From: Spisula solida | Taxonomy: Eukaryota > Mollusca > Bivalvia > Venerida > Mactridae | DNA length: 64,000 bases | Reading direction: 5' to 3' | Assembly: GCA_947247005.1 (NCBI GenBank) | Contig: OX365949.1 | Coordinates: 940,001-1,004,000 of the forward strand | Shown here: piece by piece, positions 12,901 through 23,217 of the stretch | Layout of the letters: the number at the start of each line of letters is the position of its first letter | Numbering within the stretch: the stretch's first letter is position 1 | The notes under the pieces: model-generated | Seen by the model: the letters and a program-made list of their open reading frames with translations, nothing else | Told to the model about the DNA's origin: nothing | The model's database searches: none | Translations under genes and position numbers: made by a program

Positions 12901-15900
12901 ATACACTCACATACATACACTCACATACATACACTCATATCCATACACTCACATACATACACTCACATACATACACTCACATACATACACTCACATCCAT
13001 ACACTCATATCCATACACTCACATACATACACTCATATCCATACACTCACATACATACACTCACATACATACACTCACATACATACACTCATATCCATAC
13101 ACTCACATCCATACACTCACATACATACACTCACATACATACACTCATATCCATACACTCACATACATACACTCACATACATACACTCATATCCATACAA
13201 AATCATATATGTATACAACAACAAGAAAGCGAACCAACTTTAATTATTTATGATAACAATAATGTCTATTTTCTGTGTATAACATAATTGGCAAACCAGT
13301 TTCATCATGGTCCACTTCAAATTTAATAAGTGAGAGCCCTTGTTTGCTTTAAGTTTGTTAGTAAATTCATTGATGTGTTCTGGTTTTACCTGTTTCAGGC
13401 CACATGTTATACCTTGTAGTGCACTGACTGATACCCAGGATAACAACATTATACTAATTAGTTTGGTGGTTGTTGTTAACATGCTGTTGTTTTTGTTCAC
13501 ATTTTAATTGCTTGTTGTTTATTGCTGTGTTGCTGCAGGAATTAATTTACTATGCTGTCTACTCCTTGATGCTGATCATATCTGCCATAGTATGTGCTGT
13601 CAGGTTCAACTGGCATTCCTCAATCGCTGCAGCCACTGTGAGTGAACACTTTGTATGATATCTCTAACATATACTGCAGCTCATCTTAGGCCACACTGTA
13701 TGATATCCCTAACATATACTGCAGCTCATCTTAGGCCACACTGTACAATATCTCTAACATATACTGCAGATCATCTTAGGCCACACTGTATGATATCCCT
13801 AACATATACTGCAGCTCATCTTAGGCCACACTGTATGATATATCTAATATATACTGCAGCTCATCTTAGGCCACACTGTATGATATCCCTAACATATACT
13901 GCAGCTCATCTTAGGCCACACTGTATGATATCTCTAACATATATACTGCAGCTCATCTTAGGCCACACTGTATGATATCTCTAACATATATTCTTCAGCT
14001 CATCTTAGGCCACACTGTATGATATCTCTAACACATATACTGCAGCTCATCTTAGGCCACACTGTTTGATTTTTTGGTTCATGGGAACCTTTTAGAGATT
14101 TTGCATTTGGATGTGGGAATGGAAAAATACCAAAGGCCCTTTGGGTGCCCTAGATTTAGATGTTGCTCACACAATGGCAGGAGAGTGACATAAAGCCCTC
14201 TTAGCCAACTTTGACAAAATTTCCCTCCTCCCGACAGCAAAATTTTCAAGAATTTCCTGTAAACCTATAAAAAACAACATGTGGCCTTATAATTTTTATA
14301 TACTACGGTGTGTCTAGTCAGCCACATTGTAGTATATAGCCTGAAGCTGTCAATTAACAATGTGTATAATCAGGGTCACATGTGTACACTTCATTATCAT
14401 TTCTAATACAAAAAAAGCATGAATGAAATAAAGATACGATGCAATTTATGTTTTGTGAACAATTTATTAGATTTGTATTCATGTATTTTTCTTGAAATTC
14501 AATTAAACTATATCAGATTCTGTCATAGTGTTTTTAAAGTTTCAAACATGTCAAGATTGTACTTATTAATAAAATATTCATATAAAAAAGAAATTCTGAT
14601 TAACATTATTTGCAATTTGTGAAAAAATTGAATATCCAGCGCGATTTTCATTGTCATTCTGGAGTTGTTTAGTAAAAAATTGCTTTCTAACCAAATTAAT
14701 GAATATTCATTTGATTAATCTGTTTTACCAAGGTGACAATTTGAAGCGTTTGCAATGGTATGTTTCAAATGTCCTAAAACTTCCCAATTAAAAGTTGTGT
14801 ATATACAGTAGACCTTGTACAAGTGACTACCTGTATTAAGTTTATGTTTCACAGAGAGGGTGAGAGAGTAGACTACCAATCTGGAGGTCTCTGGTTTGAA
14901 TCTCAGAAATTTCAGAAACGCTTCTAAATGTTTCCCACCTACTAGAGATGAACTATACACGAGGCATGTTAAAGAACAAAGGATTCTATTTGGAAAGAGC
15001 TAGGATAGCACATCTGGATTCTTTGTATCATACTAACTTTCTGTCTCTTCCCTTGAAGACGGAGGTCATTGGTCAATTAGGCAGGGATAAAACAGAATAA
15101 TAATAATGTCTTTTTTTTCTGTGGATAACATAATTGGCAAACCAATTTTCATTATGGTCCACAATAACAATAGATATATGTACAAGTTTATACAATGGCA
15201 ATATTTACAACAATACAAAATTCAAATTATACGAGTAAAAGTATGCATATTAACACCTGAATCAGATATTCGGGTGTAAAACAGTCAAAAACAACAATTT
15301 TGATATTATAATTTTTAAATGTAATGTCTCATTCGAACACAAAAAAGTTTCTCAAGAAGTAGATAATATTTTTTATATGTATGACAGTCTCATGGGTAGT
15401 CTCTTAAACAATGTCTACTGTATTGTTTTTCCATCTTATTTAAACATTCTATAAAATTGTCTTCCCGAACATTCACTACTTTCCCTGTTTATTTTCCCTG
15501 CTTCCAATTTCCCAAATTATATTTCAATCAAATCTATAAGTTTCAACATTACGTAACATAAAACAAATGATACATGTGTGTAAATAATAGAATGTTACAA
15601 CTGTATTGTTCACTCGAAAAAAATTAGGCATCATTTAAATGTATTATAATTGTAAATTATACGTTATTGCTTATAATGTGTTGTAAATACACGTAATGGA
15701 AAAATATGCTTAAACTAACTATGAAATCTGACTAATCGTTTAGAATATACACCATCCGAAAAAAGATGAATTTCATAAGTGTGTACTTTTAGTACTTTGA
15801 TTCTATTAAATTATGTTGTTTTTTAAAGAAGTTTAAATGAAGTTTTTCAACTCCTGGCAATAGATTGGAAGAAGCACTGAAAATATTTTAGTGAAAAGTC

Positions 15901-18581
15901 TCTCAAAGGAAATATGGAATAATGTCAGTCTGGAGACCTAATAGATTTCAAATGATTATAAAATGCAAGAAAGCTCCAGACTTGGTATGGTAGTTGTTCA
16001 TATCAAGCTGTATGGTGACCCTATTTTGGGGGAAGGGGGTCAGTACTGGTAGGTCAAAGGTCCAGGTTTGGGGGATGTTGGACATCAAATGGGGGATTTT
16101 TGTGTTCTAAGCTCTATATGGAAATCATGTAATTTGACTAACAGACAATAAATTCTTTGACCTAATTACCTGCTCCACTCACACATTCTGCAGTCAAACA
16201 ATAAGTAAACCATCTTGTGTACACATGTAATCAATTATCATGTACATGTTGCATGTTTACCCTAACCAGTGGTTCAGTGGTTGGGATGCTGGATTTGTCT
16301 CAGCAGGTCATACCCTTCCATGGAAATTTTACAACAATGTAGATTTTCCTCCATATGTGGAGAGGTCGCCGGTTCCTTGTGGAAGGTTAAGTCAGTACTG
16401 GTTAGGATACAATGCAGGAAAACTGGTTACATGTTCTTAACCTCTCTCTGTATACAGTAACCTCTCTCTGTATACAGTAACTTCTGTCTGTTCATACTTT
16501 AAAGGATAACTCACTATATATCATAGTCATGCAATTTAATTATCCCTGTATATATTCACAGCATGTTCTTAACTTCTACTTGCATACATTTAAAATTTAT
16601 GTTCAATCATTATGAGATTACTTAATATATATACTCACAGCTATAAATGTATGCCTTCTTGAATACAATGTATCTAATTGACATCTAGAATGTTAATATT
16701 TTATATCATTTTGAATATCTAATGTGTAATGGTTTTTTACCACATATGTACGACTGTGTATATAATCATCTCTTATAACGCTGTATTGGAGTGACATTTC
16801 AAATCTCTATTTGTGATTTACATCAATAGTTGTAATGTTCGTTTATGGAAATGTAAAGAACAGCGGGTATACTTTTCTTGAAGTATCCAGAATTTAGTCA
16901 CTTGAACAAGTCCAAAACTGTCATTAGTTGAAGTTTGTGCGAGAATCTCACTATACTTAGCACCAACCAATTATTGTGTTTTGATGAACAAAATCAGAAT
17001 ACTTCATTAATAGGACATTTGCTAGAATTTCTGTGTGAAAGTATATTTGATATTAAGTGTCCAGTGTCATTATTATTTAAGTATAAGCCCCTGTAGTGCA
17101 TTTCCCTCACATGTTTATCCTATTCAAGAAACAAACTCTCAATTGATATTGATAAACAATTTGAAATAAGGAGAGGGCAGTCTGAATAAATATATTGTTT
17201 CAAACATTGAATTAACTGAGATACATCTAAGATTGTCTTATGAATGCCAAAAACTTTTTGTCTAGGGACGTTCGTCCCCTTTTCTTTATGTGTATAAGCG
17301 CTTTAGGGTCGGGAGCTTTCTTAGAAATTATTAAAGATAAGTGAATTCATGGTTGCATTGTCTCTGATTGCTAGCTATTGCTGAATGTATTCTGTCATGT
17401 CTGCACTTCATGTAGATGTAGATTGTCTATCTGTACCAGTATTGCCTACCACAACCTTCATTAAGTGTTGTCTGTCAACCTTTCTGTATGTAGCTGTTTG
17501 CATTTAGCTTTACCACAGGATACAGTGATTTAACATGATTTATTAACTCATTACTGCAATTATTCATTATACTTCTACATCTCATCTCGTGTATGTTAGA
17601 GTCAAGTGTATACTGTAGTTAACATTTAAAAACAACAACCTTAATAATACATAACAATTTCAAGTTTCACTGAAAGAAAATGTGATAGTAGAACTAACAA
17701 CAATTCAGTTTCTTAACAATACATCTCAATTCCATGGCTTCAAATAATATACAGTTTCATTTTTCTCTTTGAAGAGGCTCACATGGAAGACCGGGCATGC
17801 CCAACTGTGTTGCCTCTATATATAAAGTCTTTATTATTATTATTATTATTATTATTGCCTAATCTGTCATTCTAAATTCAAATTTCAGTATAATGTATGC
17901 TCAAAATTGTTCAGCTTTGTTCATTATAACTTGTGGCTAAAATATGTTTGTATCATAAAAAGTATCTACAATACTGCACTGGAAAAGACGGAGTGCTCTA
18001 TTCTACAATACTGCACTAATAATGTGTGTAATTTTTACCACCACACCCTAAGTTGGTCAAAGAACCTCTGATACAAAAAGATTATATTAAGTCAGAAAAC
18101 AGATATGGAACAAACACCCATTAAATATTTAATTTATTATATATGAGTAATTAAGTAATATTAAGTAAATATTTAATGATTAAAAAGGGCAGAGCGAGCG
18201 AAGCAAGTCCTTAATAGTCGTTATAATCTTACTAACTTAGAATGTAACATCCAGCATTTTAAATGGCCGATAAAATATAGCACCAAGACATGATGTCATG
18301 GCTGTTTAATGTAGAATTTTGCTGATTAAATTTTTCCATTGGTTCATAATGTAGGTTATATTCTAAATTACATTTAATTTATATTCTTTGTGTTTATTCG
18401 TTTTATTTGCTTATTTCAGTTCTTCACGTTTGCAGCAACAGCGTGCTATGTGGTTGATACGTTCTTTTTGTTCCGTGCCTGGCAGACCGGACGTAGCGGT
18501 GGCGGCGGCGGCGAGAGCCATGCTACAACTACAACAACTACGACAGAGCACACCACATACGAAACCAAAGTACAGTACTAG
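997..18581 (+). CDS. MARVEL-domain four-transmembrane protein (CMTM/plasmolipin type) with alternative TM3 exons
   Basis: Exons: 997-1086, 4832-5002, one of three alternatives (7842-7940, 8630-8728, 13539-13637), and 18420-18581, all joined in phase 0 with GT-AG borders. Each isoform is 173 aa, typical for CMTM/plasmolipin proteins. TM1 lies around residues 27-46 (starting at KIAEIILDIIAF), TM2 around 55-76, TM3 in the alternative exon (88-108), and TM4 around 115-143. A basic, proline-containing turn (RIIHKLPGPWG) lies between TM2 and TM3. The C-terminal tail has a Gly run, a Thr run and ends KVQY. MARVEL proteins sit in cholesterol-rich membranes and act in vesicle traffic or junctions, with both termini cytosolic. 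The start at 997 is the only in-frame ATG with a good downstream donor. I cannot decide between CMTM4/6/8, plasmolipin and MAL orthology. Inclusion of exactly one TM3 exon is inferred from topology; no transcript data are available. Confidence 0.85.
1897..2420. repeat. Dispersed mollusc-type repeat with three tandem subunits
   Basis: The left edge is CCCCGCCAAAGGCGAAGGG, followed by a GTCCGTCCGTCC stretch and three diverged tandem units of about 150 bp, each containing AGGAGAAGTGCAGTG and CATAACTCTATATGG-like blocks. It lies in intron 1 of the MARVEL gene. No protein is encoded. Confidence 0.6.
2815..3566. repeat. Hairpin-ended dispersed repeat with a 125-bp internal duplication
   Basis: The element starts TTAGCTCACCTGAGC and ends near CACCCTTAGGGTGAGCT, so its ends are inverted. 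Two direct copies of about 125 bp (about 3296-3421 and 3437-3562) share GGTCGCTGAATGC, AGATTGTCATTAGAG and AGACCAAC. It is intronic and non-coding. Confidence 0.55.
4446..4540. repeat. 47-bp direct duplication
   Basis: Two adjacent, nearly identical copies contain AAAGATGCTATTTTCAAAAG and CTGAATCTTTACCCAAC. About 90 bp downstream, ATATCGGAATCGTTGATATG is also duplicated, just before exon 2 of the MARVEL gene. The whole is intronic. Confidence 0.7.
5690..6248 (+). repeat. 29-bp minisatellite with splice-site-like units
   Basis: About 18-19 imperfect copies of a unit containing ATTTTCCAGGTAAACTGGTT are present. On the sense strand each unit juxtaposes a pyrimidine-rich acceptor-like TTTTCCAG and a donor-like CAGGTAAAC. 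It sits in the intron between the exon at 4832-5002 and alternative exon A. Confidence 0.85.
6900..7680. repeat. Hairpin-headed dispersed repeat, copy 1
   Basis: It opens with a 14-bp stem-loop (6902-6933; loop AAA, one bulge) followed by GTCCGTCGTCCGTCCG. It then holds four or five tandem units of about 120-140 bp with GGTCAAAAACTAGGTCAAA and TTGCTTCAATCTTCATGAAG. It ends GATGAGCGCCCCAGG...CTCTTG. Related copies lie at 26507-27722 and 57625-58325. Such elements are common in bivalve genomes. No ORF of its own is seen. Confidence 0.75.
7842..7940 (+). CDS. Alternative TM3 exon A of the MARVEL gene
   Basis: This is a 99-nt, 33-codon, phase 0-0 exon preceded by TTTCTTTGTAG and followed by GTAAGT. 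It starts QLIYYIVITLM, covers TM3, then the loop SRAHWDSS, and ends IAATA. It is 21/33 identical to exon B and 20/33 to exon C by hand alignment. It is the most diverged of the three: it has Gln in place of the Glu at the first position and Asp in place of His after the conserved Trp. Confidence 0.85.
8630..8728 (+). CDS. Alternative TM3 exon B of the MARVEL gene
   Basis: This is a 99-nt phase 0-0 exon between TGCGTATAG and GTGAGT, 689 bp downstream of exon A. It starts ELIYYVVYSLMILI, its second extracellular loop reads ARGYWHSS, and it ends IGAAA. It is 24/33 identical to exon C, so B and C look like the more recent duplication. GC-rich codons (GCC GCG CGT) differ from the surrounding AT-rich intron, as expected for a selected exon. 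Confidence 0.87.
9780..9972. repeat. Two short tandem arrays (11 bp and 29-30 bp)
   Basis: About four copies of AACAATCTCAC (9780-9822) are followed by four copies of a unit containing TCTTGCATATAGGTCGGCG (9863-9972). They lie in the intron between alternative exons B and C. Confidence 0.8.
10075..10402. repeat. 22-bp minisatellite
   Basis: About 15 near-perfect copies of a unit containing TTGTTATGTATTTTATTCC, with CATG or CGTG at the join, are present. Because 22 is not a multiple of 3 and no stop occurs in the unit, all three plus frames are open, giving spurious ORFs of 105-139 codons. Confidence 0.9.
11310..11850. repeat. 40-bp minisatellite
   Basis: About 13 copies of a 40-bp unit containing CAGCACTCTGCTTGAACACT and CAACACTTGTCTC are present. 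The period is exact and the units are highly alike, which suggests recent expansion. It is intronic, between alternative exons B and C. Confidence 0.9.
11985..12265. repeat. 16/18-bp purine-rich tandem repeat
   Basis: About 15 copies of (AAAG)TGTATCAAAAAGAG alternate between 16- and 18-bp forms. The long ORFs through it (reading KKRKCIKK-type strings) are products of the repeat. It is intronic. Confidence 0.85.
12326..12400. repeat. 37-bp direct duplication
   Basis: Two adjacent copies of a unit containing ACACTGTAACATCTTGACTG and GGCCTACGGTTAT. Confidence 0.75.
12640..13200. repeat. 14-bp tandem repeat array
   Basis: About 40 copies of ACATACATACACTC or its variant ATATCCATACACTC are present. 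The two variants occur in a non-random higher-order alternation. No stop codon arises, hence open frames of 180 and 229 codons that are not genes. Confidence 0.9.
13253..13315. repeat. 60-bp dispersed segment, copy 1
   Basis: The block with TAACATAATTGGCAAACCA and ATGGTCCAC recurs at 15103-15163 with few differences. This suggests a piece of a dispersed element. Confidence 0.6.
13539..13637 (+). CDS. Alternative TM3 exon C of the MARVEL gene
   Basis: This is a 99-nt phase 0-0 exon between GTTGCTGCAG and GTGAGT, 4.8 kb downstream of exon B. It starts ELIYYAVYSLMLII, its second extracellular loop reads VRFNWHSS, and it ends IAAAT. A 45-bp minisatellite begins only about 15-20 bp after its 5' splice site. 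Confidence 0.87.
13645..14066. repeat. 45-bp minisatellite next to the exon C donor
   Basis: About nine copies of a 45-bp unit contain TGATATCTCTAACATATACT, GCAGCTCATC and TTAGGCCACACTG. It starts within about 20 bp of the 5' splice site of alternative exon C. Each unit has an acceptor-like ATACTGCAG on the sense strand. Confidence 0.85.
14067..14849. other. Intronic stretch without gene
   Basis: AT-rich intron DNA. No exon-like segment or repeat is recognised. The 67-codon ORF at 14419 has no coding character. Confidence 0.5.
14850..15080 (+). mobile_element. tRNA-derived SINE, diverged copy
   Basis: It contains a B-box-like GGTTTGAATCTC, then TTTCAGAAACGCTTCT, CTAGAGATGAACT and a TTGTATCATACTAAC stretch. 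The same order of blocks recurs at 22920-23110 with a better B box (GGTTCGAATCTC). It is a degenerate SINE in the intron after exon C. Confidence 0.6.
16255..16440 (+). mobile_element. tRNA-derived SINE
   Basis: The A-box-like TGGTTCAGTGG is followed by TTGGGATGCTGGATTTGT. It ends GGTTAGGATACAATGCAGG. Diverged copies on the minus strand lie at about 36060-36250, 45862-46022 and 47590-47700 and share GGATTTGTAAC and TCCACATGTGGAGA-type blocks. The B box is decayed. Confidence 0.55.
16441..18180. other. Intronic stretch, no exon seen
   Basis: It holds a duplicated CCTCTCTCTGTATACAGTAA at 16441-16480 and an (ATT)n microsatellite near 17832-17858 after a CTCTATATATAAAGTC block, possibly the 3' end of an old retroelement. 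Nothing else is recognised. Confidence 0.5.
18420..18581 (+). CDS. Terminal coding exon of the MARVEL gene (TM4 and cytosolic tail)
   Basis: The acceptor is TTGCTTATTTCAG. It encodes FFTFAATACYVVDTFFLFRA (TM4), then WQTGRS, five Gly, ESHA, seven Thr, and a tail ending TKVQY before TAG at 18579-18581. The Gly run (GGTGGCGGCGGCGGC) and Thr run are length-variable codon repeats. All three alternative exons can join it in frame. Confidence 0.88.
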   Translation, partial: FFTFAATACYVVDTFFLFRAWQTGRSGGGGGESHATTTTTTTEHTTYETKVQY

Positions 18582-20157
18582 GTGGCTAATACATCCAATG
18601 CTTTGCATACTGTACATGAAATATCTACATAAAGAAGAACATTTAGATTTATTTAATTTGTATATATGAGGAATTTTGTTGCATGTACCTTGAGAAAACT
18701 CTTGAAAAAATCAGGAAAAAAATATTTTCTTCTTAACAGAACTATTTTATGAACTTGGATTGTGGTGGATAAGGGTAGAGGAAGAAACATAAGTACTTTG
18801 TAATTGCTCTGAGTTGATCTGAAAAGTTTGAGAATCAATATCTGCTATGCAGTCACACTACACACAATGCTTTCATTTCGGACTTGTTTTGTGTGATGAT
18901 AAATTATGTGTATTCTGTTTTGGTATTTTTCGGGTTGCTATCGTTGCCATAAATTTTACACTGATCATACCAATATTAATATGTTGAAATTTGTTAAAGG
19001 CAACGCATAAAGTTATCAGATTTGTTGTTTGTGTAATGTCCAACATTGACAGTGCCAATATTCCCTATAGCAAAGTGTACTGATTATAGAAATTTCATCA
19101 ATTCAATGAGAAATACTGGCGACCTTATGATAATGTAGGCACTTTTAGTATCTCATGTACTACAAGGGCCTTCATTATAATAGGTCACACTATGGTGAGA
19201 AATACAAAATTCATGACTGATAAAATATGTTATACTGGGCTGAAGATAAAAATATGGTGGTTAAATTAATGGTAACCATTTTGGAACTGTTAAAAAATCT
19301 AGATAGAAAAGCTTGTACTCAGTTATTATTAATAGTCTGTATGTATTTTGTACATGGATATGTATTAAACATTTATATGGGATGTAGTTGATAGTATTTA
19401 TTGCATTGTAACTTAATTTGGTTATTTTTGTGTCCTGTTTACAAGAAACCTTTTTTGTTGTGTGTTTTTTTGTTTAGATTTATCAAATTGCCATTGAATC
19501 TTTAACAGTTTATGTATGGAGAAACATTAAGCCTGTGTTTGTATACAGCTAAATTAGGTTAGAATCTGATATTGTTTTTGTTTTATATTTTAGTACTTAA
19601 TTGGTACTGTTTTTTGTTAAACTCTTTGTTTTACTTTAAGACTGGTGTCTTTTGTTCTGTTTAACATTTTTCTCTGCTGTGATGGTTTGTTTTATAAATT
19701 GATCCTTCTTTTTCATTTCATTTAACACTTTGTTATCACATAATAATTCACATTTACCACACTGGGTATAGGCAGGCTATCAAAGGTATTGTTTATAGAT
19801 CTGATCTGATAAATTACAATGCATTTTAAGCATTAATAAACATCACCAAAGTTTCAAGTTTGTCATAGTGTCCTGTTGTCTAGTGGTAGCACTGACTTGT
19901 TTGTGGGTTTCAAAGAATTAAACCAAATTACAAAAAGATGTAAGTAAATTATTGAAAGCGTTCTCATATCAGTGTATGATAAACTTGTGTATGGATAGGA
20001 TTCAGTCTGGACTAGCATTAGCCAGGTACACTTGTATCCTCTCATTATAGAAGAAAAAAACAGTCTATTTATTATTTTATAAGAAATTAAGTGAAATTTT
20101 AAAGCTTTTATTTGTTACCTTACTTGTAAAGTGAGGGTTTGGATAAATGAGGAACAG
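18582..20157 (+). other. 3' UTR and 3' flank of the MARVEL gene
   Basis: Candidate poly(A) signals on the plus strand are ATTAAA near 19366 and AATAAA at 19835-19840. No further ORF is convincing. The true cleavage site cannot be fixed from sequence alone. Confidence 0.4.
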
Positions 20158-20393
20158 GCCCGATCTCCCGAAGCATCTCAAGTTGAAATCTCATTTGAGA
20201 TTTTGGTCAAATTCGAGTCTGAATTTGAGATAAATATTGAGTTTGAGCTCTTTAAGTTTTACTGTTATAAACTAAAAAAAAAAAAAAAAATCCGAATTTT
20301 GAGTCTAACGTCCCATGGAAATTATCTAAACGACACATGGCAATATTTGAGATGAGATTATCTCAGATTGAGATGTTTCAGGAGATCGGCGCC
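20158..20393. mobile_element. Foldback/MITE-like element with ~21-bp inverted ends
   Basis: The left end CGATCTCCCGAAGCATCTCA is matched, with few changes, by the reverse complement of the right end (TGAGATGTTTCAGGAGATCG). It contains an A17 run and several TTTGAGAT motifs. Partial relatives are at 26443-26495, 29050-29102 and 40492-40600. Confidence 0.65.
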
Positions 20394-22145
20394 TGATCTC
20401 AGAAGTGAAGATTTGATCTGAATGTTTTATACCAATATTACTATACTAGTATAATAATGCATCAAAAACTACGAGTAATGAGGATAAATTTTCCTCTATT
20501 GTTTCTTATTCTTTTTGTTCGGAAATTGAAACAGATGACGACTGTTTTAAAGTTATTTTCCATAGCTTTATTGGTGTGTATTGGACTAGTAATCCATGCT
20601 ATAAGTGTGTATATATTTACCTTGTTCTGTGATGGGTGTATGAAGTTCCCCTCAGATTGACATGGTCTGCTTTCAGTCTGCTCTCCTTATACCATGATGA
20701 AATTTACTGTAGCTAATATTTTAACAATGCATAGGCCTACCTACCATATACCACCAGTCCCTATATTCACACAGTATTTACAACTGTAAGTATCTAACCA
20801 TATCCTACTCCCTAATGTTAACCTCTGGTTTAGGGGTCGTTCCTGGTTTAGGGGACGGTGGTTCCTTTGTGTGTTATATTTCTAGTAGTGCCATTTTATT
20901 GCCTTGTAGATGCCCTAATGTAAAAATTGATCTGTTCACTTGTTTTCCCTTTTTTCTCTCCTTTTTATAATAACATTTCTTGAACTTATACATTTGTTTG
21001 TATCGGAAATATTTTATGTATTTGTTTCCTTTTATGCACATCATGTACTTACATGTATGTTGTGTAGGAATGCTTTTGTGTGTATGTTTTTCATGTACAG
21101 AAGTTTCCGAAAATATTACAACTAAGAACCTTGTTTCCATAGATACGAACATACAACATTTCAAGATCCTATCTTGACATACCTAGGAAATTTTATCGCG
21201 CATTAGTTGTGTATTCTGCTTTGGAGTAGAGGGTCAATAATTTCTAAAAGCTGCTTCATTTGAACCAAATGCATGTAACAAAATATACATAAGTTTTGAC
21301 AAAAATGTGTGCCACTATACTCTGTTTTAATGCAAAAAGTTTTTTAAGAATGAGGCATTTTTTAATCCTGAAGTTAAACCTTAATTCTTACAAACAAAAG
21401 TAGCACACCTCTTTGACGATACGTGTGTGGATATGTTTGAGCCACAAAGGACAAAGTTTATGCAACTATAATAACATATGTACCTTCGTTTTAAGTTAAA
21501 CATATATTATAAACTTGTTAATGGTATATAATACAGGCCTGGTGTAATCTCATATTTATTTGCAGTACATATCAGTATACTGTGTAACAGTTTATTTTAA
21601 CGACACTATTCAAATTTTACAAAATTATTATTATCATACTAGTAGTTACAATATATTTAAATAGCGCTTTTATCATGTAATTACACATTCAAAAGCACTG
21701 AAAAGAAATAGGTTAATACATATCACTAAAATAACAGAGAACAGTATCTGTATGTACTATTTACCTTCCTCATTCTCTAAACTTGACAATTCTCGAATAT
21801 TCAACGCAAGATTTACATATAATAAAATCACACAATAATGTTATGTGCCAAAACTGTGTGAAAATTGGTGTTTCCAAAATCAAACTGAAAATAAATTTTA
21901 AAAAATGTATATTCTTTGATTTATTGTTGAGGATTTAATGGAAGATTGCCATTTAATATAATTGTCAAATGAGTTTCCTCGTAAAATAAAGTTTTTATTA
22001 TTATTACTAGATCTTGTATAGTATCCAGAATTTGCTTGATTTAGGTTTAATCAAAATATATTCAGAAATTGTTGTACATGTATTAGATGAATGGTTACAT
22101 CCTGTATTCAGCACATTATTTCTGTAGGTTTACTTAATGTTCTAG
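20394..22145. other. Intergenic DNA without recognisable gene
   Basis: AT-rich. Short ORFs around 20457 and 20874-21177 have no domain or splice context. Nothing functional is recognised. Confidence 0.45.
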
Positions 22146-22430
22146 TACAGGGTGTTAAAAAAGTTTTTCTCAATTTTTGAGTTTCAATATTTAATTTTTC
22201 TGACAAAAAGTTTTTCTCAATTTTTGAGTTTCAATTTTTAATTTTTCTGACATCAGAGAAGACTACATTATTTCCAGGTTGAAATCAGAGGGTTCTACTA
22301 TTGTTCTAATCTCTCTGGCATTAAGTGAAGCTATTAGTGTTAGAAATTAACATTGTCTACTGCGTACATAGCTCAAATAAAACTTCATATGAATTGTAAT
22401 TTTGAGAACAAAATTTTTGAACACCCTGTA
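22146..22430. mobile_element. Mariner-type MITE (TACAGGGTG ends)
   Basis: The left end TACAGGGTGTTAAAAAA and right end TTTTTGAACACCCTGTA are inverted and flanked by TA, as for Tc1/mariner insertions. An internal 48-bp unit (AAGTTTTTCTCAATTTTTGA) is duplicated. No transposase is present. Confidence 0.7.
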
Positions 22431-22800
22431 TAGATAGATTTTGTCATTGACTTCACAAAAGCTAGTCATTCTTTTCACACTAGTGTGTACCGGTAGTTCA
22501 CTTTTTGTGTAAGAGCTGTCAGCACTTCATACATGTGTGTGACAATTGTACAAATACCTGTTGTGTGGTCTAATAGCTATGACATTGTCGATTATATAGA
22601 TCCTGAATGTATCCTGTAATGTCATTTTTTGGTGTATTAAATTTAATTCTTGGCAGAAGTTTTTATAAAATTGACCCATGATATATACAACTGTACATTG
22701 TGTAGTATTTTGTATAGTTATATAACTTTGTGTACATATTGTATGTGGTGTATATTTAATGGAAAAGGTTAATGTACATTTTACTGGGCGGTATGTTACG

Positions 22801-23217
22801 TACAGGGTGATTAAAAAATATGGACATTTTTACATATGAACATAATTTTTTTTGTTCTGAAATAAACTGAATTTACATTTCTTGATTTTTTTCTAAAATC
22901 TACTTAATTTACATTTATGACTATAGATCGAGAGGTCCCTGGGTGGTTCGAATCTCAGGCAGAACACCTGGTCATTTCAGAAACGCTTCTCAGTATCTCC
23001 GACCCAATTAGAGATGACCTGGTTGATATAGACCAGGCACATAAATGAACCAAGGAGTCTATTCGAAATGAGCTAGCGTATTTCACGCAGATTGCTTGTA
23101 TCACAGAGAAAAAACACAAGTAAATGTAGCCACACACTTAACAACTGTCTCAGTTGATGGCAAACAAACAAACATACATTACTGGGGAGGTCCACATGTT
23201 TTTTGGATCACCCTGTA
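22801..23217. mobile_element. Mariner-type MITE carrying a nested SINE
   Basis: The ends are TACAGGGTGATTAAAAAA and TTTTTTGGATCACCCTGTA, with TA at both borders, so it is related to the element at 22146. The interior, 22920-23110, is a tRNA-derived SINE with B box GGTTCGAATCTC and the block TTTCAGAAACGCTTCTCAG, related to the one at 14850-15080. Confidence 0.65.

Noticed and set aside
12598..13287. 229-codon ORF rich in His/Thr/Tyr/Ile
   Set aside because: It runs entirely through the 14-bp tandem array, where no stop can arise. There is no start context, domain or splice support.
11310..14066. Repeat-spacer appearance suggesting a CRISPR array
   Set aside because: The units are contiguous tandem repeats with no unique spacers, and the DNA is clearly eukaryotic.
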